From positions 1 to 21,380 of the IMG/VR virus record IMGVR_UViG_3300028275_000298: a stretch of 21,380 nt of DNA; one strand, written 5' to 3'. Source of the stretch: a virus. Made by a program: the position numbers and the translations under genes. A model generated the notes under the pieces. The model made no database searches. It saw only the letters and a list, made by a program, of their open reading frames with translations, and was not told the origin of the DNA. Of this stretch, positions 6,165-13,362 are shown in pieces; positions within the stretch are counted from its first letter, which is position 1, and each line of letters opens with the position of its first letter.

Positions 6165-7352
6165 TTAGGCAAGTTTTAAAAGAATAACTTCTTCGTTGAT
6201 ACGTCCGTTGAGCTTAATATCAACTGCTTTAATATCTTCTAAAAACTTACGTAGAGCTACTTTACCAGCTGCTTTAAACTCTTTAAGTTGTTCCTCGGGC
6301 TTGCGCAGAGTCTTTTGTACACTCTTAAACTCGTCATAGCCAGTAATCGAAGTACCTTTTACGCCAAGTTCTGAAAACTCACCAGCAACATATTTGCCTA
6401 GTTTTCGACTCTTAGTATTAAAGACCCACAACTCTTTAGAGCCAATAATATCCGCAGGATTAATACTAACCAATTTAAGTTTATCATCTTGCTTTAGATA
6501 TTTGAGTTTAGCAACAAGTTTATCTGCACTTACCGCTTTCTTAGCACGTGGTTTACGATTAACTTTTGCTTCCTGCATTAGCATATCGCAGGCACTGAGG
6601 ATTTCGTGATAAAATGCAAGAATCTTTTTAATTTGAGCTTTGCTAAAATGAGCGTATGCTTCTTTAAGCTGTTCACATTTTCCTTCTTGAAGCTCTACGT
6701 ACTCGTCGTGCTGACGTTGATAAAAATCTTTAATAATACGAGCATGAGCGGCCTTGGCCTGCTTACCCCTTAGCAAATTCATAAGTTTAAATGCTTTAGG
6801 ATCAAATGCTTCTGGATCCATAGAAAATGATTCAATGGCGTCTTCAATTTCTTCGGTCATTGCAAGACTAGTTTCTCGAACACGTTCTTGGATAGAAACT
6901 ACAGGTATAGTTTCTTTTTTCTCAACAACTTCTTCGTCTTCGGTATCGTCCTTGCCCTCGGCAATGACTCTATTGATAGCAGTCTCCAACCATTTAGCAG
7001 TATCACGACCTTCGTTAAATCCTGCGTGTACCTCTGGCATGCCTCGTAGCAGACAGGCAGCAATACCACCCATGGTACCTGAACAGCGATTGTCTTTAGT
7101 CTTTTTAAATTCAGCAACGGTTTCTGAATTCCAGCCTTGGAGTTTCATCCATTCTACAACTTTAGGTTTTAGATCTTTACCGCTGTACTCAAGACGATAG
7201 TATTCCATAGAGCGACGAAAATGAGCATTAAACTGATCCGCACCCCAATCTTCAGCACCGTCCCATCGAGGGCTCAAATCACGAGTTGATTTAGTACGAT
7301 GTTCGATTACTTGTTTTTTGGTAACGCGAGTTTTGGTTGCTGCTTTAGCCAT
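6165..7352 (-). CDS. Hypothetical phage protein, Lys- and Glu-rich, 395 residues
   Basis: Not recognised as a named family. The N-terminus is basic (MAKAATKTRVTKKQVIEHRTK), followed by a Trp-rich segment (RWDGAEDWGADQFNAHFRRS, YYRLEYSGKDLKP, WMKLQGW). Around residues 85-110 comes NRCSGTMGGIAACLLRGMP. Residues about 130-150 are very acidic, and 155-280 are largely helical with a likely coiled-coil character. Near residue 270 a short basic patch (RKPRAKKAVSADK) precedes a C-terminal domain with strands such as KELWVFNTKSRKLGKYV. Size, charge pattern and mixed domains suggest a nucleic-acid-associated or virion-associated protein, but this is a guess. It has its own sigma70-type promoter (7385-7413) and a good AAGGAG RBS, so it is probably expressed early or throughout infection. 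Confidence 0.7.
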   Translation of the reverse strand: MAKAATKTRVTKKQVIEHRTKSTRDLSPRWDGAEDWGADQFNAHFRRSMEYYRLEYSGKDLKPKVVEWMKLQGWNSETVAEFKKTKDNRCSGTMGGIAACLLRGMPEVHAGFNEGRDTAKWLETAINRVIAEGKDDTEDEEVVEKKETIPVVSIQERVRETSLAMTEEIEDAIESFSMDPEAFDPKAFKLMNLLRGKQAKAAHARIIKDFYQRQHDEYVELQEGKCEQLKEAYAHFSKAQIKKILAFYHEILSACDMLMQEAKVNRKPRAKKAVSADKLVAKLKYLKQDDKLKLVSINPADIIGSKELWVFNTKSRKLGKYVAGEFSELGVKGTSITGYDEFKSVQKTLRKPEEQLKEFKAAGKVALRKFLEDIKAVDIKLNGRINEEVILLKLA

Positions 7353-7384
7353 TTTGAGTCACTCCTTAATTAAACAATAAAGAT

Positions 7385-7413
7385 ATTATAACACCAATTT
7401 ACTCAGAAGTCAA
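7385..7413 (-). promoter_or_regulatory. Sigma70 promoter with extended -10
   Basis: The minus strand reads TTGACT (7413-7408), 17 bases, then TATAAT (7390-7385), preceded by TGT so that an extended -10 (TGnTATAAT) is present. The -35 region overlaps the last codons of the 7399-7590 gene. The start codon of the 395-residue protein follows at 7352 after an AAGGAG RBS. Confidence 0.8.
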
Positions 7414-7590
7414 CCGTTCGATTTCAATTATATCTCCGTCTTCTGTTTCTTTATATATAATTGTAGCAGGAAAATCGACTAACGATGCTTCTGCTATTTC
7501 ACGTGCTTCTTTAAGACTTTTGGTAGTATCTACCAATTCTTCGTGTCCGTCAACGTCGACAGACCAGACCTCGTATAGTTCCCAGGTCAT
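7399..7590 (-). CDS. Small hypothetical phage protein (63 residues)
   Basis: The product reads MTWELYEVWSVDVDGHEE followed by LVDTTKSLKEAREIAEASLV and an acidic tail ending IIEIERLTSE. The order strand, turn, helix, strand suggests one small alpha/beta domain. The pattern YEVWSVDxDGxEELVDTTxSLKEAxxxA looks like a substrate- or protein-binding module rather than an enzyme. No family is claimed. Its start lies just inside the end of the 7592-8149 gene's operon, with AAGGAG and AAAAGG upstream. Its last codons carry the -35 box of the promoter for the next gene. Confidence 0.6.
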   Translation of the reverse strand: MTWELYEVWSVDVDGHEELVDTTKSLKEAREIAEASLVDFPATIIYKETEDGDIIEIERLTSE

Positions 7591-7591
7591 T

Positions 7592-8149
7592 TTATTTTAC
7601 CTTTTCTCCTTTGGTGTTAAAATCTTCCCAATCTCCACCGGGCGCCAAAGCCCAGCCAAGACGTTGGAGATCATTCCGGATCTCGTCGGTAATATAACCT
7701 TCCGGCACAAGATTTACATCAAGGTTGTCGTCGTAGCTCATACCGCCGCGAATGCCTGAACAATACCAATCGATGTAGTCGCCTTTTTGTTGCATATCTG
7801 CAATTATGCCGCCTGCATAACGCCAAGAGCAACCCCATTCTTCTTGTTTAAGAATAGGAATGACATCCAATTTAATAAAACCGTTGTTACACATTGCCGC
7901 ATACAAATTTTGGGCATAGACATCATTAGCACGAACTTTCTCTAAAATCCATTCAGTGGTTAAGAGATCGTACTCCATATTATTCTTATGAGTTTCTGGA
8001 TCGTCAAACTTGTGATCGTGCTGTTCGAGAATTTGATCGAACATGTCAAGATAGGCCTCGTTTACAGGTTCACCTTTTTCTGCCTGACGCTTAACATATC
8101 CTTCCTTTTGGAAAGAATGTCGTTCGGGGCTTTTAGATATTTCTTTCAT
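7592..8149 (-). CDS. Hypothetical phage protein (185 residues)
   Basis: Not recognised. The N-terminal 60 residues are charged and probably helical (KSPERHSFQKEGYVKRQAEK). The rest looks like one compact domain: NMEYDLLTTEWILEKVR, YAQNLYAAMCNNGFI, then EEWGCSWRYAGGIIADMQQ, GDYIDWYCSGIRGG and a C-terminal RLGWALAPGGDWEDF. Three Cys and many Trp occur in the second half. The start ATG overlaps the stop of the 8146-8676 gene (ATGA), so the two are probably translated together. An internal ATG (NMEYD, about residue 58) could also be used, but the coupling favours the longer form. Confidence 0.6.
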   Translation of the reverse strand: MKEISKSPERHSFQKEGYVKRQAEKGEPVNEAYLDMFDQILEQHDHKFDDPETHKNNMEYDLLTTEWILEKVRANDVYAQNLYAAMCNNGFIKLDVIPILKQEEWGCSWRYAGGIIADMQQKGDYIDWYCSGIRGGMSYDDNLDVNLVPEGYITDEIRNDLQRLGWALAPGGDWEDFNTKGEKVK

Positions 8150-8676
8150 TTTACTTCTGGATCTTTTGATACATACTGACCAGTTTCTTCGTATATTTTA
8201 TTACATTCTTCTTGTGTACGCAATTTTACTTCTCGTATAACGGTGCCGTCTTCGTTGCAAAATTCAACTTTATAAGGACCCAATACAACAACGTAACTAT
8301 CTTCTTCCTGCCAATCGTGCTCGCCATCATAGAGCCAACCAGCACCGCACATACCGTCGTCGTTGCCTTCTAAGTATAGACGCTTAATTTCTTCTTGTTC
8401 TTCTTCGCCAATGTCGTCACTAAATTCAAACCAACAAGCAACCTGATCGTCTAAATCACAACTATCGTATTCTCCGTCTTCGGCCTTACAATATTGTGTA
8501 GGACTTTCGGCTCCGCTAAGATTGCACTCCATATCTTCAGCAAGAAACCCTTTCCCCCAACGATAATGATCCTCTACATTGAACCAACTAATAGTACCGT
8601 CATCATTTTCACGATACATTTCGTAGACAATGTAAATGCTTTTCTTTTCAAGAGGAGTAATTGTATAGTGTGCCAT
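8146..8676 (-). CDS. Acidic hypothetical protein, paralogue A
   Basis: A 176-residue strongly acidic protein of unknown function. It shares a pattern with the next gene upstream (8676-9092): a WG motif after a basic-aromatic start (HYRWGKGF here, GFRWGTWF there), a run of Asp/Glu-rich sequence, a D-D-x-x-x-CW core, and near the end GAGWLYDGEHDW followed by LGPYKVEF, compared with EAGWVNDDTEYW and YGPLQLV. The N-terminal MAHYTITPLEKKSIYIVYEMYRE looks beta-stranded. The acidity could mean DNA mimicry, but nothing proves this. The start overlaps the stop of the upstream paralogue and is preceded by GGGGAAG. Confidence 0.6.
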   Translation of the reverse strand: MAHYTITPLEKKSIYIVYEMYRENDDGTISWFNVEDHYRWGKGFLAEDMECNLSGAESPTQYCKAEDGEYDSCDLDDQVACWFEFSDDIGEEEQEEIKRLYLEGNDDGMCGAGWLYDGEHDWQEEDSYVVVLGPYKVEFCNEDGTVIREVKLRTQEECNKIYEETGQYVSKDPEVK

Positions 8677-9092
8677 TATTCTTCCCCAGTAAATTCTTCC
8701 CCAGTTTCTTCGTTAACAAGTTGTAGTGGACCATAGATCCAATATTCGGTGTCATCATTTACCCAACCTGCTTCTTCAACTGCTGAGTAAGAGTCCTCCT
8801 CCCATAGCTCATCAAACTCTTCTACATCGTCATCATTAGCACCGTCACCTGCACGAGTCTCTGCCCAACATCCGTCGTCCATCATGTCAAGCTCCCATTC
8901 ATATTCGCCACCCCAACCTACTTCGTATCCGTCTGGATTCTTAAGGTCAACATCGGGCTTTTCGTCAGTTTCGCAAAACCAGGTTCCCCAGCGGAAGCCT
9001 TCTTCTCGAATAATAGTTTTGCCGTCTTTAGTCCAGTATTGATATTCAACTGCATTTTTCTTATGAAGGTTAGAAATTTTCCATGTTGCCAT
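8676..9092 (-). CDS. Very acidic hypothetical protein, paralogue B
   Basis: A 138-residue protein with 40 Asp/Glu (29 percent) and about ten Lys/Arg. The first 35 residues (MATWKISNLHKKNAVEYQYW) are near neutral; the rest is mainly acidic, with WG and CW positions shared with paralogue A. The start at 9092 is preferred over an upstream in-frame ATG at 9101 because AAGGAG lies 11 bases before it; the ATG also overlaps the stop of the 9092-9559 gene. Function is unknown; a DNA-mimic inhibitor is one untested possibility. Confidence 0.6.
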   Translation of the reverse strand: MATWKISNLHKKNAVEYQYWTKDGKTIIREEGFRWGTWFCETDEKPDVDLKNPDGYEVGWGGEYEWELDMMDDGCWAETRAGDGANDDDVEEFDELWEEDSYSAVEEAGWVNDDTEYWIYGPLQLVNEETGEEFTGEE

Positions 9093-9559
9093 TATACACA
9101 ATCTCCTTGAATAGCTTCTATAATTGCCTGATTAACTTTTGGATCTTTTTGATTTTTAAATTCTTTTACATCTTTAATAGCAGATTTTAATGTTTCAGAG
9201 TAATTAAGAGCCTGTTGTTCACTCATTGTGATTGTGGTTTCGCATCTTACATAACCCTTAGTCCAAATGGTCCAAGTTAATTTTAATCTTGTAAAGAGAC
9301 CGTTAATGATATCTTTAACAGCCCAATCAAATTCTTGAAGCCAAACATTATCAATATCGTATCGTTTTTTGATTACTTCAGTCCAATAATCTGTTTTAAC
9401 AGACACAAATACATTTACATTTACACCGCATTCGTCCGCTTCAACTTCTAGATTATGATCGTGTGACTCTTGTCCGCAGCCACAGACTATTTGATAATAT
9501 TTAGAATCTCCAAAATCGTTGCGTTTTAATATACCTTCTGCCGGTGTTTGTAATTTCAT
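9092..9559 (-). CDS. Hypothetical phage protein with a Cys-rich N-terminal motif
   Basis: A 155-residue protein. Near residues 22-45 it has YYQIVCGCGQESHDHNLEVE with further Cys at ADECGV, a C-x-C ... H-x-H ... C arrangement that could hold zinc. The remainder alternates strands and helices (VNVFVSVKTDYW, LKLTWTIWTKGYVRCETTITM) and ends in a helix EFKNQKDPKVNQAIIEAIQ. Function is unknown. Its start ATG overlaps the stop of the 9559-9780 gene (TAATG). Confidence 0.6.
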   Translation of the reverse strand: MKLQTPAEGILKRNDFGDSKYYQIVCGCGQESHDHNLEVEADECGVNVNVFVSVKTDYWTEVIKKRYDIDNVWLQEFDWAVKDIINGLFTRLKLTWTIWTKGYVRCETTITMSEQQALNYSETLKSAIKDVKEFKNQKDPKVNQAIIEAIQGDCV

Positions 9560-9780
9560 TATAAGGTCCCAGTATCAAATGTTTTGACATTATGTCTGTT
9601 TTCGTACATTGTGTCCATAATTTTAAGATAATTTTCCTCAGACATAATTGTTTTATAAAAACTAAATGCCTGCACAGCCATGACAGCAGCAATTTCTTCT
9701 GGTGAGTATTCTTCTAACATAATGTTATTGAAAGCCAAATACTTGCTGTATAGGTCTTCGTGTTTAGATTTTTTTGTCAT
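9559..9780 (-). CDS. Small helical hypothetical protein (73 residues)
   Basis: The start at 9780 (MTKKSKHEDLYSKYLAFNN) has an AAGGAA RBS directly upstream; a longer in-frame reading from 9894 is rejected because it lacks an RBS and would cover the 57-residue gene in another frame. The product is mostly helix: EEYSPEEIAAVMAVQAFSFY and IMSEENYLKIMDTMYENRHN. It overlaps the gene upstream by 17 bases. Function is unknown; it may be a small regulatory or adaptor protein. Confidence 0.6.
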   Translation of the reverse strand: MTKKSKHEDLYSKYLAFNNIMLEEYSPEEIAAVMAVQAFSFYKTIMSEENYLKIMDTMYENRHNVKTFDTGTL

Positions 9781-9937
9781 GTATTCCTTGTTGATAACGA
9801 TATTCTCTCTTAAGCCACCATTTAAATTTTTGAAAATATTCTTCGTGTGTGTATTTGGGAATGTTAGCCTGAAAATGTTCCTCACAATTTTCATACCATA
9901 GTTCTCTGACCCAAGTTCTAAACGAAGAAGTTTTCAT
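9764..9937 (-). CDS. Small basic/aromatic hypothetical protein (57 residues)
   Basis: The open frame from ATG at 9937 to TAA at 9764 fills the gap between the 9939-10754 and 9559-9780 genes exactly. The product starts MKTSSFRTWVRELWYENC, then EEHFQANIPKYTHEEYFQ, KFKWWLKREYRYQQG and ends IHDKKI. High Trp, Tyr, Arg and Lys content and the lack of other coding on this strand argue that it is real. It is likely a small helical protein; function is unknown. It is not preceded by a strong Shine-Dalgarno sequence, so translation may depend on coupling to the upstream stop two bases away. Confidence 0.62.
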   Translation of the reverse strand: MKTSSFRTWVRELWYENCEEHFQANIPKYTHEEYFQKFKWWLKREYRYQQGIHDKKI

Positions 9938-9938
9938 A

Positions 9939-10754
9939 TTATGTCCAAAGTGATTGACGGATTTTAATTAGACGAATCATCATTTCTTCGTCCTCTTTCT
10001 CATATTGTGCTTCCAGTTTGTGAAGTTTGTCAAGAGCTTTTTTAGATTCGGCTTTTTCTTTTTTGGTATCGTCTTCTGGAAAGAATTCGTCTGGGTGTTT
10101 CTGACGACGATTTTCGCAAATAGCTGACCAGCCACTTACATCATAGGGATCTGGACGAGCAGGACGTTCGTACTTCCACCATTTGTAAAGGATTTCAATC
10201 TCCGCAGCAGCAAGTGCCTGCGAGGTAGGTACAGCTTCGTGCTTTTTATCTTCGTCTAGGAAATCCGCATTGGTTAAAGTTTTTGCCCAAGCGCAGTAGG
10301 CCATTGCTGCTTCTTCAGAACGCCAGTTACGATACCAACGACGCCACCAAGGGTAAGAATACTTCTTACGAGCTTCGTCGTCCCAAACGCAGAAATTCCA
10401 CGCTAGTTCGATTTCAACGAAGTCAACAAGTTCGTTAAAAAGGCATGGCAGGAATCGATTCCCAACATCGCACCAAGTGCCACGCTTGATATCGCTAGGG
10501 CTAGCAGAAAGACAATGAGTGCGAGTAACCCAACGATTATTAATATAATATCTAACATCATTGATCCTATCAGGTATAAACATCCAAACGTCTTGGATGT
10601 GGTCAAGGCCCTCTTCGGCTAGCCAATAACGGAAAGGATGCTTTTCTTTAGAAGCACGTTTCCATTGCGCCCAGCCTTTAGAAGTTTCGGCGGTCGGCTT
10701 AGATGAACCGCGAAGCCAATCTGCAAATTTTGTACAAGTCCAATAATTTCTCAT
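9939..10754 (-). CDS. Trp/Tyr-rich hypothetical phage protein (271 residues)
   Basis: Starts MRNYWTCTKFADWLRG, followed by W/K-rich segments (GWAQWKRASK, PFRYWLAEEGLDHIQD), RYYINNRWVTRTHCL near residue 70 and ELAWNFCVWDDEARKK, PWWRRWYRNWRSEEAAMAY in the middle. Residues 180-230 contain KWWKYERPARPDPYD and the last 40 residues are a charged helix. Four Cys and many Trp suggest a compact protein, but no catalytic motif is visible. It is the first gene after a sigma70-type promoter (10782-10810), so probably expressed early. Function is unknown. Confidence 0.65.
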   Translation of the reverse strand: MRNYWTCTKFADWLRGSSKPTAETSKGWAQWKRASKEKHPFRYWLAEEGLDHIQDVWMFIPDRINDVRYYINNRWVTRTHCLSASPSDIKRGTWCDVGNRFLPCLFNELVDFVEIELAWNFCVWDDEARKKYSYPWWRRWYRNWRSEEAAMAYCAWAKTLTNADFLDEDKKHEAVPTSQALAAAEIEILYKWWKYERPARPDPYDVSGWSAICENRRQKHPDEFFPEDDTKKEKAESKKALDKLHKLEAQYEKEDEEMMIRLIKIRQSLWT

Positions 10755-10781
10755 AATAGTTTTTCTCTGTAGAACACTTTA

Positions 10782-10810
10782 ATTATACAAGAAATTAAAA
10801 AACCCGTCAA
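10782..10810 (-). promoter_or_regulatory. Sigma70 promoter, -35 box overlapping the upstream stop codon
   Basis: The minus strand reads TTGACG (10810-10805), 17 bases, then TATAAT (10787-10782). The TGA of the -35 box is the stop codon of the DUF2061 gene (10807-10809). The start codon of the 271-residue protein follows at 10754. Confidence 0.78.
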
Positions 10811-11016
10811 GATGATTCAATTTTGCCCCATTTAATTTTTAGCCAAATTCGTTCGTGTATGTAATAATCAATACTTAAAAGTATGTGTAGAGCTGTTGCA
10901 AAACCAGTTGCACTTCCAATATCTCCTGTGAACAGATATGTCCAAAATATTGTGAACAACCAAGCAGTTAGTCTGTAACTAACCATTCTTGCGATAGTCC
11001 GTTGGTGTGTTTCCAT
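10807..11016 (-). CDS. DUF2061 family small membrane protein
   Basis: A 69-residue protein with two hydrophobic segments: residues about 13-30 (YRLTAWLFTIFWTYLFTG) and about 34-50 (GSATGFATALHILLSI). The end YYIHERIWLKIKWG is the signature of DUF2061 proteins, which consist of a basic start, two transmembrane helices, a TG turn and a terminal YY-HERxW. It probably sits in the host inner membrane; function is unknown. The start ATG overlaps the stop of the 11016-11402 gene (TAATG), with AAAGGAAAA as RBS. Confidence 0.75.
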   Translation of the reverse strand: METHQRTIARMVSYRLTAWLFTIFWTYLFTGDIGSATGFATALHILLSIDYYIHERIWLKIKWGKIESS

Positions 11017-11402
11017 TAAATTTTCCTTTGATATCCTGCCAAATTAAGCATGATCGAATACTGCTCGTAGGCTTTTTGGACAGCAGGATTGGTATGCCGA
11101 TAGTGTGCTTCTTCTCTTTCTTTGTCCATTAAAGTTTGGAACATATCGATCTCTCCTTTAGAATGGTTGTGCCACCTAAAGAAACGTTTTTCTAATTCTA
11201 TAAGAGTGCGGAGTCTACCTTCTGGTATTTCTAAAGTAATGACTTTTTCAGTTTCGTATTCTACAACATCATTTCGGATGATGTCAGCACGTTCTGGTTC
11301 TGTAAAAAATCTAGGAGGATGATATCGTGCCCTACGCTTTTGATCGTTTAGGACACGAACCTCATAATTTTGACAGAATGCATTAACAAGATCGTTATCC
11401 AT
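11016..11402 (-). CDS. Hypothetical phage protein (128 residues)
   Basis: Highly charged, with an N-terminal NAFCQNYEVRVLNDQKRRAR and YHPPRFFTEPERAD, a middle beta segment (EKVITLEIPEGRLRTLIELEKR) and a C-terminal helix (EAHYRHTNPAVQKAYEQY). There are no clear catalytic or metal residues. It starts inside the last codons of thyX (8-base overlap). Function is unknown; co-transcription with ThyX and DUF2061 suggests an early gene, without saying what it does. Confidence 0.6.
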   Translation of the reverse strand: MDNDLVNAFCQNYEVRVLNDQKRRARYHPPRFFTEPERADIIRNDVVEYETEKVITLEIPEGRLRTLIELEKRFFRWHNHSKGEIDMFQTLMDKEREEAHYRHTNPAVQKAYEQYSIMLNLAGYQRKI

Positions 11403-12081
11403 TTTGTACTAAACTCTCACTCATTGGAAAGATTGCAGCAATGGCCTTAGCACAGGCCACAGCAACTTCTTGATGCTCTTTCTGTGTCCCGTTTGCTGAC
11501 CTAAGTTCAATAAAATGAATCCAAGAACGAAGTGTTCCGTTCATATACAATCTACTTTCAATTAGGCCTTCTGGTAAAACAGCACGAGCTTGCTCTTTAG
11601 CAATGCCGTTTTCAATAGCAAAGTTGTAGGCCTCTAAGGCAGCAAGTTTAACACGAGTCTGTGCTTTCTCCCATTCTTGTGTTAGTCTTCGAGCTTCCGG
11701 ATTATCCTGTACAAGTTCTATACTATTTTGTCTATTTTTGGGATCTTGGAGTCTTGGTTCTCTAAGTACAAAGCTGAGATCCTTTGTTGGGTCAGCGTAA
11801 CGCTGACTGAACTCTTGGAAACTAAAACTTCTGTGACGTAAGATTTGCCGTGCAATATCTCGTGTTGTCGTAATCTCCATGCAAGCTGATACCATTTCGA
11901 GAGGACTCCAGTGTGCGTGTCTAACGAGATACTTGATAAGTTTTTCACTTGTGTCTGTGTTGAGCTGATTGCTTGGGTTTGAGACTCTGGCACAATAGGC
12001 GATGAGTTCTTGTGCATCGTCGATTCCCTTGTCGGCAAAATCGGCAGTTGGTTGTGAATAGGAGACGAGCTTAACATCCAT
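11395..12081 (-). CDS. thyX: Flavin-dependent thymidylate synthase ThyX
   Basis: A 228-residue protein, within the normal range (about 210-260). The ThyX signature R-H-R-x7-S is present as R82 H83 R84 ... S92, followed by Q93-R94-Y95. Other family blocks: ELIAYCARVSNPSN near residue 25, HAHWSPLEMVSACMEIT (the H-x2-x-P block), ARAVLPEGL near residue 165 and RSWIHFIELRS. ThyX makes dTMP from dUMP using FAD and methylene-tetrahydrofolate and, unlike ThyA, produces tetrahydrofolate directly. Phages carry it to supply thymidine for DNA synthesis. The start follows AGGAAA. It lies downstream of an oxygenase gene and upstream of a small gene that overlaps its 3' end. Confidence 0.95.
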   Translation of the reverse strand: MDVKLVSYSQPTADFADKGIDDAQELIAYCARVSNPSNQLNTDTSEKLIKYLVRHAHWSPLEMVSACMEITTTRDIARQILRHRSFSFQEFSQRYADPTKDLSFVLREPRLQDPKNRQNSIELVQDNPEARRLTQEWEKAQTRVKLAALEAYNFAIENGIAKEQARAVLPEGLIESRLYMNGTLRSWIHFIELRSANGTQKEHQEVAVACAKAIAAIFPMSESLVQNG

Positions 12082-12092
12082 TTATTTTTCCT

Positions 12093-12632
12093 TTAAATTG
12101 CTAGATTAAAATTGATAGCACATCGGGGACCGTTTTTAGGAATGCCGCCACCGTGCTTATGATTACCATCGAATAATACAACTCTACCTTTCTTAGGTGT
12201 TACACGTTGAACAACATTATTATTGTTATCAAAGAATACGGTATCCCCGTCGCTGTCATTAACGTAGTATAACACAACTAAGTGAGGATAGGGCAAGTCT
12301 GTATGAGGGTCATAGTATTCTTTATTAGTTTTATACGGCATTAAAACAAAAATCCGTCCAACTAATATATCTTTAAATTGAATATTTTCTTTTGCAAATA
12401 CCAGCTGAGGAATTAATCCAAAGTTTGGCAGATGTGTCGAAATAGTGTTTGATGATTTAAGAACATGAACAAAACTAAGCGGAGCGAAAGATTCTTCTCT
12501 TGCGGTAAGTTCATATTTGCATTTTAGGTCTACTATCGGATGCATCATTTTATCTCCGCTGAGACCTAAAATACTTAATTCAAAGTAATCCTGAAGGTGT
12601 TCAGGAATTACATCATCTAATACTTTTATCAA
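12093..12632 (-). CDS. 2-oxoglutarate/Fe(II) oxygenase, prolyl-4-hydroxylase-like
   Basis: A 179-residue protein. The double-stranded beta-helix iron motif is H110-x-D112 (YYDPHTDLPYPHLVVLYYVND) and H160 (NHKHGGG), with R170 (GPRCAINFNL) positioned to bind 2-oxoglutarate. The block DGDTVFFD and KKGRVVLFDGNHKH are typical of small phage P4H-like oxygenases. The substrate is not known: protein, nucleobase or metabolite are possible. The start is TTG at 12632 overlapping the TGA of the upstream gene (TTGA), with GAAGAAG as RBS; no ATG occurs until residue 29, and the N-terminus MIKVLDDVIPEHLQDY matches the usual family start. Confidence 0.82.
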   Translation of the reverse strand: MIKVLDDVIPEHLQDYFELSILGLSGDKMMHPIVDLKCKYELTAREESFAPLSFVHVLKSSNTISTHLPNFGLIPQLVFAKENIQFKDILVGRIFVLMPYKTNKEYYDPHTDLPYPHLVVLYYVNDSDGDTVFFDNNNNVVQRVTPKKGRVVLFDGNHKHGGGIPKNGPRCAINFNLAI

Positions 12633-13147
12633 TTTTGATCTTCTTCCGGTTCATCAAAACATAAACTTTCTAGAGTTTTATAATGTTCGTATGCCTTTTT
12701 CAAAGCTGCAAACTTTTCAAGTTTTTTTGGATCTGGAACAAGGATTGATAATCTATCTTCCATTCTTTTTAAAAACTCTTTTAGGCTTACATCACCTAAT
12801 TTAATGTCTGCTTCTTTATCTAATTGTATTCCGTTTCCATCAAAGTTAACCCTAGGAGGCGAAACATTTAGCGTACCATAACACGTTGAACCTGTGTTCA
12901 TAGTATAACAAGATCCAGTCCAGGTATTGGTATATGATATACCACTAGTACTTGGCAAAGTTATTGTGGTGATCGGGGCTGTTGTTAACGAATCTAAAGA
13001 AGAAATTGTTATAGTGTCAGTGCCGCTATAAGATAAATCATAGATTGATTGAGCAGCACCAACAGCGCCGGGATCTAAAACAACATCTTCGGATATACTT
13101 TCTATTTCTTCCGAGCTAATTGCTTTAAGTTGATCGGCGGTTAACAT
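12629..13147 (-). CDS. Structural-type hypothetical protein with C-terminal helix
   Basis: A 172-residue protein. The start at 13147 (MLTADQLKAISSEEIES) has AGGAAAA upstream; an earlier in-frame start at 13201 would overlap the end of the histone-like gene. Residues 20-110 are Ser/Thr/Ile-rich, with strands such as GTDTITISSLDSLTTAPITTITL and a Cys-containing TGSCYTMNTGSTCYGTLNV. Residues 110-172 form a helical segment, ADIKLGDVSLKEFLKRMEDRLSILVPDPKKL, that looks like the C-terminal coiled-coil of small phage structural proteins. A minor virion protein is the best guess. It is downstream of the tRNA-like and histone-like genes. Confidence 0.55.
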   Translation of the reverse strand: MLTADQLKAISSEEIESISEDVVLDPGAVGAAQSIYDLSYSGTDTITISSLDSLTTAPITTITLPSTSGISYTNTWTGSCYTMNTGSTCYGTLNVSPPRVNFDGNGIQLDKEADIKLGDVSLKEFLKRMEDRLSILVPDPKKLEKFAALKKAYEHYKTLESLCFDEPEEDQN

Positions 13148-13148
13148 G

Positions 13149-13343
13149 TTATTTTCCTTTAGCTTCTTTACGAGCGTTCTTTTCCTCTGTAATTTCTCCA
13201 CGACGTGCTTTGACTAATTTAGCAACTTCTTGTAATGCTTTACGTGCTCTTGTTCCTGCTGCACCGTTACCTGATGTAAATTTTGCATCTTCTGCTAAGA
13301 ATGCTTCGAATTGAGCTTTTAATTGTTCTACGGTATTTGACAT
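13149..13343 (-). CDS. Histone Hc1-like DNA-binding protein
   Basis: A 64-residue basic protein. It starts MSNTVEQLKAQFEAFLAEDA, then KFTSGNGAAGTRARKALQEV, AKLVKARRGEI and TEEKNARKEAKGK. The GNxAAGxRARKxLxxxxKLxxxxRxEI pattern matches short histone H1/Hc1-like proteins found in chlamydiae and many marine bacteria. These proteins bind DNA non-specifically and compact it. A longer in-frame reading to 13466 is rejected because it would run through the tRNA-like gene; the start at 13343 has AAGGAAA upstream. It sits directly behind the tRNA-like gene and may be co-transcribed from the promoter at 13483-13511. Confidence 0.75.
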   Translation of the reverse strand: MSNTVEQLKAQFEAFLAEDAKFTSGNGAAGTRARKALQEVAKLVKARRGEITEEKNARKEAKGK

Positions 13344-13362
13344 ATTATATTTTTCCTTATAT

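Noticed and set aside
6754-7200. Plus-strand open frame of 148 residues inside the 395-residue gene
   Set aside because: Antisense shadow: serine-rich, low-complexity product and no RBS; the minus strand has a promoter, RBS and coherent protein.
11718-12077. 119-residue minus-strand frame inside thyX
   Set aside because: Overlaps a clear ThyX in another frame; its product is a frameshifted copy without motifs.
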